A DNA stretch of 64,000 nucleotides from Linyphia triangularis. Taxonomy: Eukaryota; Arthropoda; Arachnida; Araneae; Linyphiidae. A program made the translations under genes and the position numbers. Location: NCBI GenBank assembly GCA_963978545.1, contig OZ021732.1, positions 27,124,123-27,188,122 of the forward strand, given 5' to 3'. Under the pieces are notes generated by a model that saw nothing but the letters and a program-made list of their open reading frames with translations, was not told the DNA's origin and did no database searches. Shown here in pieces: positions 54,452 to 64,000 of this stretch (positions within the stretch are counted from its first letter, which is position 1; every line of letters starts with the position of its first letter).

Positions 54452-54468
54452 TCCCAGCCTATGCACCA
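54452..54468 (-). promoter_or_regulatory. BEL primer-binding site, tRNA-Gly-like
   Basis: Three nt after the 5' LTR the minus strand reads TGGTGCATAGGCTGGGA. It resembles the complement of a tRNA-Gly 3' end (TGGTGCATTGGCCGGGA) with two mismatches. Confidence 0.6.
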
Positions 54469-54471
54469 ATT

Positions 54472-54628
54472 CTATAAAGGAAACATGACACCACTCAAAA
54501 TCATCGATGCGTTATCAATTACAAGATTTTTATTCAAGGCATTCCAAAAAGCGAGTGATAAGAAACCTGCGCAGCGAACGGCGAACAATCTCCCCCTCTC
54601 GCCAAGCTTCTCGCCAATATTCGCCACA
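54472..54628 (-). repeat. BEL 5' LTR (157 bp)
   Basis: Differs from the 3' LTR by one substitution near 54517 and by a 12-bp insertion (AAGCTTCTCGCC) around 54604-54615 that partly duplicates CTCGCCAA. Confidence 0.9.
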
Positions 54629-54802
54629 ACATCATCTTTAAATGACGATTTCGGTCATTAAATGTCCCAAATTGTACATGCTTGGTCACTTCAATAAAAA
54701 TGCATGAAGAAGCGGCTTTTTAATGAAAGTTGCTGCCACAATTTAACTTTTTTTACTTTTAATTACCCATATGTGAACGTAGAGTAATAAATGTATTAAA
54801 TT

Positions 54803-54838
<36 letters not shown>

Positions 54839-54839
54839 C

Positions 54840-55358
54840 TTTCTTCACGTTTTGGAACATACTGAGTTCAAAAAAGTTGTCTAGAAAAATATGTGTGTTC
54901 ATCATTACTCTCGAGCGGATTGACCTACGATGTTCAAATCTTATGTATAGGTTACTGGTGGCCATAGGACCTGACGTTAAGGTTTTGGTCAAAATTGCGC
55001 ATGCGCATAAGGTTGCTGCCATTGAAAAATTTATGTTTCTCAGCAAAAAAAACGACTCTGACGATTTTGATCAAATTCACTATGATAATGCCTTTTAAGG
55101 TACTCTAAACTTCCCCACCTCCGAATTTTCCGTAGAAATGCGATAAAGGTGTAAAAAGGTGAAAAACGAATGTCTTGTAACACAGAATTCTCTTCCTTAA
55201 GCATCACCCATCAACGGCTGTTTCTTCTCTGTTGAACTTACGAAAAAGGATAATGTAAAATTGATCGAAAAACATTTATCCGATCCATTCCAAATTTAAA
55301 TGCAATGACCAGTATTAAACTTACTTGAAAGTTGTGCGATGTTCCACACTCCTAGTTT
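54840..55358 (+). repeat. dispersed repeat R1, copy 2
   Basis: Uninterrupted copy of R1, preceded by a poly-T run (54807-54836). It begins CTTCACGTTTTGGAACATAC and ends GTTGTGCGATGTTCCACACT. It stops about 255 bp upstream of the start codon of PEPS-like gene 2. The 98-codon plus frame inside it is not supported as a gene. Confidence 0.75.
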
Positions 55359-55369
55359 TACATAAAAAA

Positions 55370-55613
55370 AAAACTATAATTCTTGAACTTGTCTCGTTTG
55401 TAGATAACTTCAATATCAGGTCTTTCATCCAAAGGAGTACATTGTTACTGTTATCTTAACAATATCGATAAGATAGCAAGGTAACTCTTTGGAAAGTGAG
55501 TCTAACGTATCGTGCATTCATTAGCATTGTACACACATCGACATGATGTTATAGATGCTAGTGTGACAGGACAGCATCGTGCATTCCCATCCTTGGTTAA
55601 CCAAAGATCAGCA
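55370..55613 (+). promoter_or_regulatory. putative promoter and 5' UTR of PEPS-like gene 2
   Basis: Unique-looking DNA between repeat R1 and the first coding exon. It contains inverted GATA-type motifs, TTATCTTA (55451) and CGATAAGATAG (55466-55476), a few bases apart. TCGTGCATTC occurs twice (55510 and 55577). The transcription start cannot be set from sequence alone, and an upstream non-coding exon is possible. Confidence 0.3.
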
Positions 55614-58600
55614 ATGATTGGAGCATTCCTAGCTACTCTCGTCACAGCTCCTTTAGGTATGATAAAGCTCTTTTTATTTAATTTTCTATCAGTTGTGTAG
55701 TTCTTTTTCTAATCAAATAAATAAGCCTTTGTAGCTTTAATGCATTGTGATTTTAATAACAATAAAAGATGGGGTGGAAAATAAATAATTACTTTGGAAC
55801 AATTTCTCATGCTATGAATTTGCTCTACAAATACTTGAACTATTTTATTTTCCACTTCCACTATCGTAAGAAAAAGTATTAATCGAAAACTTTTATTACA
55901 GAGAAAATATTAATACCTCTTACAAATGCTTTTTTCCCACAAAAAAATTATTTTGATTAGCTAATTAACAAACCTTGAGTTAATTATGTTCCATCCTTCC
56001 TCGTAAAAATATAACGCCGCCGCTCTCTTCTTCTTTGTCAGTCGTCTTAGAAGTTTATTAAAATCTGTTAAAGTCATTTAACAGTATGACTCATTCAAAC
56101 ACACAATTCATTTTTCTTAAAAATAAATTAATTAGAATTGAACATAACAAATCATTAATATTAAAAAAATTTGTTTATACTTAAATGCCAGAAAAACTGG
56201 TATTAACGAGCTTGTTCATATAACTCCTACTTTTTTCGGATTTGATAGAAAATATAATATGTAGAAGAATGTTCTGTCTCTTGACTTCATCATTGTCCAT
56301 TAAATACAGTCAAACCCCGTTAACACAAAGTCGATGGGGCAGTCAAAAATGTTCGCGTTAACTAAATTTTCGCTTTAACCGTCTAGAAACTTTTTTTATA
56401 CATACTTAATCTATTGCCTGTAAGAGTGATGCTTGCAATTCCATACTTGGCCGCTATTTCGGGGGGGGGGGGGGTCCCTCTTTTCTTTTAAGTACTTTAT
56501 CATCAAATTCATTAAAAAAAATTGGCTTCGCTATGAACAATGTCGATTGCTGCTTCCTACTCAAATTGTGTTTGCGGAGGGAGGCCATCTAAATTAGCAC
56601 CAAAATCAGTTCATTTCATAGCAATTTCGGTGAAATTTGATCACTCGGGCATTTTTATTCTTTCATAGGGTTTCAACTTGTAATCCTACACTCCATCAAA
56701 CGAAAGTAAATCGTTGATAATTAAAAATGTTGAGTCAGTAGCAGTACTCAAACCCCGTTAACGCAAAATCGCTTAGTACGAAATCCCTTTTAACGCGAAA
56801 TATAAGCAGTTTCCCTTACGATGAAGCTTGAACTTAAGATTAATTTATTGGTTTTATCACCAAATCGCATAACATAACATTCTACATCCTGCTGGAGACG
56901 GGGGAAAAAATTGCTCTTCAAAGTACTTATTCAGATGTTCTTCATTATTCAAGACGAAATTTAAAGATGTTACGAAAACAATCCCAAGAATTTCGATCTG
57001 CCTCCTTTCATTAATACTTTTACTAGGGTGGCCTGAATTTAATAGCATTTATAGCACAACTGTACAAATTATAGCACAACTGTACTTAGTTCAATTCTCT
57101 GTCGGCATCCGCCACAGCTTTTGTAACTGAGAAATTGCCTGCCTTAATTTTTTTCGCTCGTAATAGTTGACTATTACCTACTATATATTTTTCAAGATTA
57201 AACCCACAAGTATATCTAAAATATTTCTTGTCGTTTTGTTTAAAATTGAGAGAATTCAATGTTACTGATAACAAAAGACGAATAACTAGGAAATAAAATA
57301 CTTTTAAAACTTTGATAATCTCTGTAGATACCAGGTGGATAAATAGAAATCAAATTGCCTGAAAATGCATGGCGTAATGCTGATGAAAGTCAAATCAGAA
57401 GCTTTTGAAGGTTTTTGAATTCATGTATCAGACAGAAAATGTATTCTAGCTGAATTAAAGTAGTGGTATATTTTTAAACGACACAAATTCACACTAGTCA
57501 AATATTTTATTTAACGTTTCAACTGAACGTTACAGTTTATTTATAATCCCTTCAATAACCAATTCACAATAGTTGACAGAAGAGTAAATAACTTACAGAT
57601 GACCAATGCCAAGGGTGAAGATGACATTTTTATTATTTTAAATTTGATTTGTAATTGATAATTGAAGTTTGTAATCTAGCTTTTTGCTCATATTTACATT
57701 TTAGATTTCATTTATTGGATAAAGTGGACGATTGCCTACGTTTCTATACGCATTTACAATGCATTTCATAGAAGGCGATTCGACCTTTACGATGGCAGGG
57801 CAATTGGAGATCCTTTGAAACTAGGCCTAGTTGTACCACAGTTAGAAAGGGATTTGGAATCTCCTTTTCCAGAATACCATTTGCAGCAGGTGAGTCGATT
57901 ATGATTCTCTTAAGGGAGCGAGTATGCTGATCTTTTACTATAGAGCGTAACTGTTGTCACTAAATCTTTTTTAGAATTCTTGTCACTTAAAAATTGTTAC
58001 TCATGGAAACTTTTATTCGCGAATTTTTTATTTTTTTTTATGTGTATAAATGTAACTTTTAACGATATGAAGATAAAAAGTGCTTAACAGTAAGATTATT
58101 GATGAATTAGATTTTCGACAACATTTTCCGTAAATTTGACACATATCACAGGAAATGATTTCGAGAATGGTTTACGAGTGTGAATATTAACATTTCGATT
58201 GTTTAATATGAGGGTTTTTTTTTTTTTTTTTTTCCCCCTTACTGTTGAATAGCATCAATTTTATGGTCGGGAATTTGGTTGGTATGGGATTTTATTGACG
58301 TACGATTATTTTTAGAAATTTAAATTTAAAAAAAAAACTTTATTAAGTATTGATCATTGCATAAGCAAATTCATTAAAATAGTGTTTAATTGAAACAAAA
58401 TAAACTTTCGTGGCTTCTAAATATCAGTTACTGTGTCACTCGTGAAGAGATGATGTCTCCTAATATAGTTCGAGTAAACATAACTTGGCACTTCTTCTTC
58501 TTATCAAGGACTATGGGGACTAAGTCACCTCTGCTTAAGCATTTTGTACCAACCCCATATCCCGTACAAATCGGTAGTGGGCAGCACTGCACAGAATGTA

Positions 58601-60718
58601 AGCGCACACTCGCGAGAGGGAGTGCGGAAGTCTATCTATAGCCTCCGAAGAGTTCATTTCTACCTCTTTCGGTAGCTATCCAGTAGATAGCAGCACTACC
58701 GACCGTATGTGGAACTTCTTAATTTAGAGGCAATACCAAGCAGAAGATTCCACCAGAAGACTTGTCTTTGCCACCCCCAGAGGTATTGATTTGTATGGGA
58801 ACTTGAAGGATTTTGCGACCATGACTAATTTAACGTGCTCTAGTCACCATTAGCGAACACGACGGTCTTTAGTCGGTCCCAGGCCCGAACTCGCAACCTC
58901 AGGGCTCACAACCTTCTAGTTGCGAGAACGATACTCTCCTGACTGGGCTACGCGGCCCCCAACTTGGTACTTTAGTACCCGGATAACAACACAATCAGGC
59001 CAACCTGATGGCCGCGAGATTAGCGCTCATCTGGCCTCGCATGCCAAAGGTGCCGGGTTCGAATCATGGGTGAGGCATGAATGTTCGTTGTGGTTCGGAA
59101 TCTATGTTAAGCTGTAGGTCCCGGCCTGATTAGCCGTTATTGTGCACAAAAATAGGTCATTGAGCGTACAAATAAACAAACAACACAATTAGTATGGGCT
59201 CTGATTGGCTGCGAATCATTTGGCGGCAATCGAAACGTCCAAATAAAGTGTTTTCATCCGGGTACTTAGTACCAGTTAGAATGACTAGAACATGATGCCT
59301 GTTGTTTGGTGTCATTTTGTAATTTGAGCCCACAATTAAGATAATACTGCTTGCACTCTAGGCATGCGGCAGTTAAGCGAAAATGCTGATTTCAGCTTTT
59401 CTGATCAAAATTTCGATCATTCCTATGATCAATACCAATCTATATTAGAATTTTATGGGGAGAAAGATCGTGCACTTGCTTGCAAATCTGTTAACCACGG
59501 AACCTGCTTACGTTCAAACTTCATCAAACCTCTGATGTAATAACAACTTTTGCTGCGGATTGCATCTATCGACATTATTTAAATTGGTGTGGGATGGTCG
59601 TTTTCGCTGGAATGTAATGACTGCTATTGCCGAGATTTGCGCTGCTATGGCGGGGGCTTTCGCCGAGATTCACGTTGTTGTGATTGTTATATTTGTTGAG
59701 TTTTGCGCCGATATAATAATCCTACTTTCAAGAATTTCGCCGCTGTGGCTATCCTTGCTGTGAGAGTCAATTTCATCGATTGTTACTCCGATTTAATTAC
59801 TTCTATTGCAGGTATTTGCACCAGTTTATTGGGCACTGACATTGATATTTACGTTGGCGTGATGGTCAGTTTTGCAGAGTGCTATGTGGTTGTAATATCC
59901 GCTATTTTCGCTGATTTTACCGAAAAGCCGATTTCCGAGATTTGCGCCGGCACAATATGCATTTTCACCGATCGTTTTGATGGTCATTTATACCGAGCGT
60001 TACTCTAATGTAAAAGCTTAGTGCACTGTAAAAATAGGTCAAAATGAAAAAAATCTGTGTGTTTGCAATCGAATACGAAAAAATTTAAATTTTTGCCATC
60101 TTTTTAAAAACTTTAGGCTCATTGCAGTACGGGTTAATATTAATTTATTGGAATGAAATTTGGCACACTGTCAAAATTGGTTAGAAAGAGAGGGAATGAA
60201 ATAGTGAGAGTTAAAATCAGATAAAATTTCATTTTTTACCCCATATAAGGGCCACCATAATGTAAATGCTTGATAAAAATCATAATTCCATTGAAATATC
60301 TTTCAAAGGTGTTGAATTCAATATCGACACAGCTTGGTTCACTGGAACAAGAGAAATGAATTGATTTGCGAGGCTTGCTTATCTATCGTAAGAGTCTAAA
60401 GCGTGCAGAAAAAGCAGTAGGTCAAAGGTTAAATTAGTATATGCAATCTTTTAATGTAAGGGGATTTAATTTGTTAAAGGGGATTAATCTATTACTATAA
60501 TGTCAATAAATGAAGCTTGTCAATATAATGGTTTTTAAGAGGATCCCTTCACGAAATGAATTCCCTATCTCGCTAATGTTAAATTGGCCTTACTTTAAAG
60601 GAGCACTTTCTAAAAAAGTATTAAACTTGGAACAGTGTGATAAACAGTGAACATTAGTTTTCTGATATGATAAAACTATTTTTACATATTTTAACAAAAG
60701 ATTTTAATACTATGAAAA

Positions 60719-60757
<39 letters not shown>

Positions 60758-63626
60758 GTAATTGATGGCATACAGTAGTTTTTAAAATAAATAATCATAT
60801 TTTAACATATTGTAAACAATAATTTTCAATCTAAAAAAATATTAATAAAAGCTCATTTTTAAAGTTGTATCAATACTTAAACAAGATAAGTGTAAAGTTT
60901 TAAGTGTTTATATTTAGTATTTTTTTTCTTCTTTTTAAATCTTTATATATCGATAATAACAGTTTTGAAAAGACATGGTTTTTTGCTGTGGCAAGTGGCA
61001 TTTAAAACACTTTTGATAAATATTCAAAAATTTATTAAAAATACTTCTAGTAAAGATATTGTGGTAATTACTTAGTAATTAGAAACACAACGAGTTGAAG
61101 TACTCTTCCTGAATTAAATGAATTATTGTTTTTCAATATGTAGTTTTGTTTACCCGTTACCTGTGTTTCTGTAGATACGGATACATAAGAAATGTCCATA
61201 AATTTAGTGCTGAAATAAATTTATGTACTTATTTCCGATTTCATTTTACGTTATCTCTATCTTTTATCTTTTAATAAGAGTTAGTGAAAATGTTGATGCT
61301 GAAAAAAAATACGCTTTTTCAAATAGGGATGTTTATTTGTTGCTAATAACATAGTTGCGTTTTCTACATCGCTTTACAGGCTGCAGATGAGGTACTGTTC
61401 TATGGGGTGAACTCCAAATCCGAGTGTGTTCTCGTGCGAGTGGCAAGAAAGACAAATCAAGTATCTGATGCATGGATCTATGTGAAGTTGGCCAATGGCA
61501 AGACCTATCACCTGGCAGAGAGTGAGGGACATCAGCAACCATTTGAGGGAAAGTGCCACAACTTCTCGTGCGGGAAACTGCAGATGCACTACCTGGCTCC
61601 GATGAGGAGATGGAGAATATTCTACTGCGGAATGCTCAAGTGAGTTCTTTTTTCAGAGAATTTTCTTTCTGATTTTTAAACAAATTTCCTTGTGTTTGTA
61701 TGTACTGAATTTTTTCTTCTTTTTTTTTCTTCTATACTTTAGAGAAACGTCCAGTATTGGTTCAGAAGAAAAGATTTTTGTCAAATTTGTTTTTCTGTAA
61801 GTAAATTATTCTTTGCATTGATATTTTTGTTGTGTTAACTCAGGTGAGAGGTGTTGGTGAAGACGTAAACTGCAACTTCAACATTATAGATTAACTTTAG
61901 GCAAAATTATCGAAATTATATTCTTACTCATAAGCTGAAATTATTCTTTTATTATACTTTGATTAATCTGGATAAGTAAACAATAGGAAAAAAACACTGT
62001 TCAAATTGGTTCAGTAGATCTCAATATATGAGCATGCTCGATTTCAACATCTTAAACACTTTTCCTATTAGCTTATAATGAAAACGGGCCAAATTTCAGC
62101 ACTCAAACTTCGTGCAAAGTGAGAATAGTGGTGTGTTGGGTCTGTCAGATCAGGCTTTTGCTTTAATAAATATAGATTCTGGTAATGATTACTACTGGTT
62201 AAGCTCCTTATGATACTGTTCTTTAAAATACGATCTTTTGATCAATTGTTTTGAATCGATTGTTCTTTTAAAATATGATTACAGATGGAAAGCTTCTTCA
62301 GATGTCTATGATCTTTTATTGGAGTCAAACCCATCTGGATTTGCTGATGCTTTGGCAACAACTGAATGGGAAGTTCCATTTGTCCCTCCTATCAATAAGT
62401 GAGTATTGTGATGTTCACTTCCGTGCACCAGAGTTAAAGGATAATATATTTATTTCATAGCGACCTTATCAAGGTTAAGAAACTGCTATTCTCATAATGG
62501 TATTGCAACTCGTAAAAATGAATATCTCTATTACTAAATTTTTTATAAAATAGTGTTGTATACCTCTTGACAAACCACGCATAATGCTACAATTATTATT
62601 TGAAAAAAGTAGAGATAGTGTTTCTTGCCTCTGTTAGACTTAATTAAAAATGTATTGGTTTTAAGTCACCGGTTGCACTTTTTTAAATTAAAGGCTTTTT
62701 ATAATGTGAACATTGAAAGTCAGTAAAATTCCATAAGTTAACAAAATGCTTTTATATATTGTGAACAATTCAGATCAATTAAGTTAAATAGGGTGGTTTG
62801 GGGGAATTTTATACAAACAGTGACTTTTTGTTTCAAAGGTTAAGTGTGCAAAATTTCATCAAGGCCAGAATAAAACTGCAGATTTGTATAATTAACAAAC
62901 CAACACATATCCATGGGCATTGTTTATATATTTATATAAATTGAGTTGAAATTTTCAAAGTGTCCAAGTATAAGGTTACCAAGGTTTGGTTGGTAGGTGA
63001 GGTAACAAGATTAACTTTTGTTTTGTAAGATTCATTTTTTCATACTAATAGGATGCTCATATTTTAGGAATAATTCCTAACTAATAGGAATAAAGTCAGT
63101 ACTCCAAAAATTCAAAAGTATTCATTTTGATTGGATTGTGCACTTTGCTGAAATTTAAGAAATCCTTTTCCTCGTGCAAAACATTATAATTGAAAAAGTT
63201 ACATAAGTTATTGGTTTTAAAGTCAAAATTTGTATCTGCAGTGTTGTTGCTGCGACTAATTGCTATGCTCAGTCTGGAGTGATCACTGGAACTGTTTCTG
63301 TGAATGATGGAGATGAATACGAAATGTACTTATTTGGAGAGAAAATGAGAAATCTTGGTGAGTATAGATGAAAGTTTTATGTTCAATAATTGCTTACATA
63401 TATGACCAATAATTGCTTGAGCTAAAAACTTATTTTAGGAAACACTACAAGCGTTATTGGATACAACTTCATAAACATCTTTGGGAATACTCCAGGGGTA
63501 AATTAGTTTCAATATTTTATTTTTTGTATCTCATATTTTGAATTTATATTATTTGAATTTTGTTTTCTTACAGAATGGATTTACTTTCCACGTAGGAAAA
63601 TCATCAGTGCCATTCTTATATAGCAA
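55614..63626 (+). CDS. PEP-synthase-like protein, N-terminal exons
   Basis: Eight exons read in one frame with GT/AG borders: 55614-55656, 57705-57889, 61380-61639, 61743-61796, 62285-62398, 63242-63357, 63439-63497 and 63574-63626, about 294 codons, continuing past the window. The start ATG gives MIGAFLATLVTAPL, joined across the first intron to FIYWIKWTIAYVS: a hydrophobic N-terminal segment (about residues 3-30) likely to be a membrane anchor. A basic patch (HRRRFDLYDGRAIGDPLK) follows, then a beta-rich region with VLFYGVNSKSECVLVRVARK, LQMHYLAPMRRWRIFYCG, KIFVKFVFLWKASSDVYD and EYEMYLFGEKMRNLG. This region precedes the ATP-grasp domain in the animal PEPS/rifampicin-phosphotransferase-like proteins I recall; that domain would lie beyond 64 kb. 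The function is unknown. Probable tandem paralogue of the gene at 1535-10236. Confidence 0.8.
55657..57704. other. first intron of PEPS-like gene 2
   Basis: AT-rich intron. It includes two same-sense pogo/Tigger-like termini (56307 and 56745; see findings), a poly-G run at 56461-56473 and a 20-bp tandem duplicate (TTATAGCACAACTGTAC, 57049-57084). No exon was recognised. Confidence 0.55.
58520..58965 (-). mobile_element. tRNA-derived SINE (family S1), long copy
   Basis: The minus-strand head has a B-box-like GAGTTCGGGCC (58881-58891) and an A-box region GCGTAGCCCAGTCAGGAGAG (58935-58954). The body shares the GACCATGACTAATTTAACGTG-like segment (58819-58840) with the copy at 24997-25158. Polymerase III promoter elements are recognisable but diverged. 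Confidence 0.6.
58996..59178 (+). mobile_element. tRNA-derived SINE (family S3) with 11-bp duplication
   Basis: A box TGGCCGCGAGATTAGCG at 59009-59025 and B box GGTTCGAATC at 59056-59065, about 30 nt apart as in a tRNA gene. It is flanked by a perfect AACAACACAAT at 58985-58995 and 59179-59189. It lies head to head with the S1 SINE to its left. Confidence 0.8.
59400..60005. repeat. dispersed repeat shared with hAT-like element C
   Basis: Aligns with 39580-40080: AAAATTTCGAT(T/C)ATTC, then CTTGCTNGCAAATCTG, CAAAC-TCNGATGTAAT and CTATCG(A/C)CATTATTTA. The right part is a degenerate tandem of GCCGAGATTTGCG/ACGTTG-like units, which produces repetitive 67- and 101-codon frames with no protein homology. 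Confidence 0.65.
62399..63241. other. fifth intron of PEPS-like gene 2
   Basis: AT-rich intron between the exons ending at 62398 and starting at 63242. Nothing further was recognised. Confidence 0.6.
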
Positions 63627-64000
63627 GTAAATAAAATATTTCAAGTATTATTCCTTTTCATGTTGCACTTATAATCGAAGCAGATAAAATATTCAGAATC
63701 TTATTTAGTATTGTTTCATACGAAAGAAAACATGCATACTGGACTTTATTTGTTAAGGGTTTTACTTTTTCAATAATAGTTATGCAAACTTTCCTAAATG
63801 GTTTTTTCTAGTTAATGTATGAGGCAGGGCCTATTCTAACGGGCAGTCGTGGCCTATTTGGGTAGTCGTAAATTGTATTTGGGCAGTCGTAAATCCGAAA
63901 TTGGGCAGTCGTAAAAAATAGAAAAACAAGGAAATTAAAAATATGATTTTATTAAAGGAGTGAATTATTATTCATCTTTTTGAATTTGAGTATAATAAAA
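63627..64000. other. intron with GGGCAGTCGT repeats
   Basis: Starts with the donor GTAAAT of exon 8. GGGCAGTCGT or a one-base variant occurs at 63841, 63860, 63881 and 63903, spaced 19-22 bp, in the same sense. No exon was recognised before the window ends. Confidence 0.6.

Larger units (their letters stand above)
48480..54628 (-). mobile_element. complete BEL/Pao LTR retrotransposon
   Basis: A 6149-bp minus-strand element with short LTRs, beginning TGTGGCGAA on the minus strand, and a 4-bp duplication ACAT at 48476-48479 and 54629-54632. One long frame codes Gag to integrase, followed by a G-rich stretch (GGTGGGGTG, 48625-48637) that may serve as the polypurine tract. The protein order (DUF1759, zinc knuckles, DUF1758 protease, RT/Peptidase_A17, integrase, DUF5641) is that of BEL/Pao. 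The LTRs differ by one base plus a 12-bp indel, so it is recent and possibly still competent. Confidence 0.93.
57890..61379. other. second intron of PEPS-like gene 2
   Basis: 3490-bp intron holding SINEs at 58520-59178, a dispersed repeat at 59400-60005 and poly-T runs at 58215-58233 and 60722-60752. No exon was recognised. Confidence 0.6.

Noticed and set aside
59560..60008. Repetitive 67- and 101-codon frames
   Set aside because: They follow the degenerate minisatellite shared with 39.6-40.1 kb and shift frame between copies, so they are not a protein.

Overview
This is a eukaryotic, AT-rich nuclear window. It has split genes with GT/AG introns, a single-exon animal glycosyltransferase gene, and a heavy load of class I and class II transposable elements. 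An arthropod fits best, probably a spider: chelicerate genomes carry families of PEP-synthase/rifampicin-phosphotransferase-like genes of the kind seen at both ends of the window. That placement rests on recall of the gene family and was not tested by a search.

Host genes. (1) 1535-10236 (+): the last six exons of a PEP-synthase/rifampicin-phosphotransferase-like gene, ending in the phosphohistidine (swivelling) domain. (2) 11358-11626 (-): the last exon of a methylated-DNA-protein-cysteine methyltransferase (MGMT/Ogt type) with the PCHRV active site. (3) 28607-30355 (+): an intact intronless 582-codon POMGNT2-like gene (dystroglycan O-mannose GlcNAc transferase, GT61 plus FN3). (4) 55614-63626 (+): the first eight exons of a gene whose N-terminal region matches what I recall of the same PEP-synthase-like family, running off the right edge. 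Genes 1 and 4 are therefore probably tandem paralogues in the same orientation, about 45 kb apart.

Mobile elements fill most of the rest. Gypsy-1 (14985-22596, minus, 993-bp LTRs differing at two sites, 5-bp TSD) is young but has broken gag and protease frames. Gypsy-2 (31683-37933, minus, 4-bp TSD) has an open 888-codon frame from which reverse transcriptase and RNase H are missing, and a Tc3-like DNA transposon (35768-37330) sits in its leader. A complete BEL/Pao element (48480-54628, minus) keeps one uninterrupted 1799-codon polyprotein frame. Five hAT-type non-autonomous elements can be bounded by terminal inverted repeats and 8-bp target duplications (four perfect, one 7/8); two of them abut with overlapping duplications. 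There are also tRNA-derived SINEs, including a 31-bp stub with a perfect 12-bp duplication, a degenerate DUF4817-type transposon, and several dispersed repeat families.

Layout: 1-10.5 kb, tail of PEPS-like gene 1 with two hAT elements and a 0.6-kb TA tract in its introns; 11-15 kb, MGMT exon and small elements; 15-22.6 kb, Gypsy-1; 22.6-28.6 kb, repeat-rich intergenic DNA; 28.6-31.3 kb, POMGNT2; 31.7-38 kb, Gypsy-2 with nested Tc3-like element; 38-48.4 kb, repeats and hAT elements; 48.5-54.6 kb, BEL; 54.8-64 kb, dispersed repeat, then PEPS-like gene 2. No rRNA genes, functional tRNA genes or CRISPR arrays were seen.
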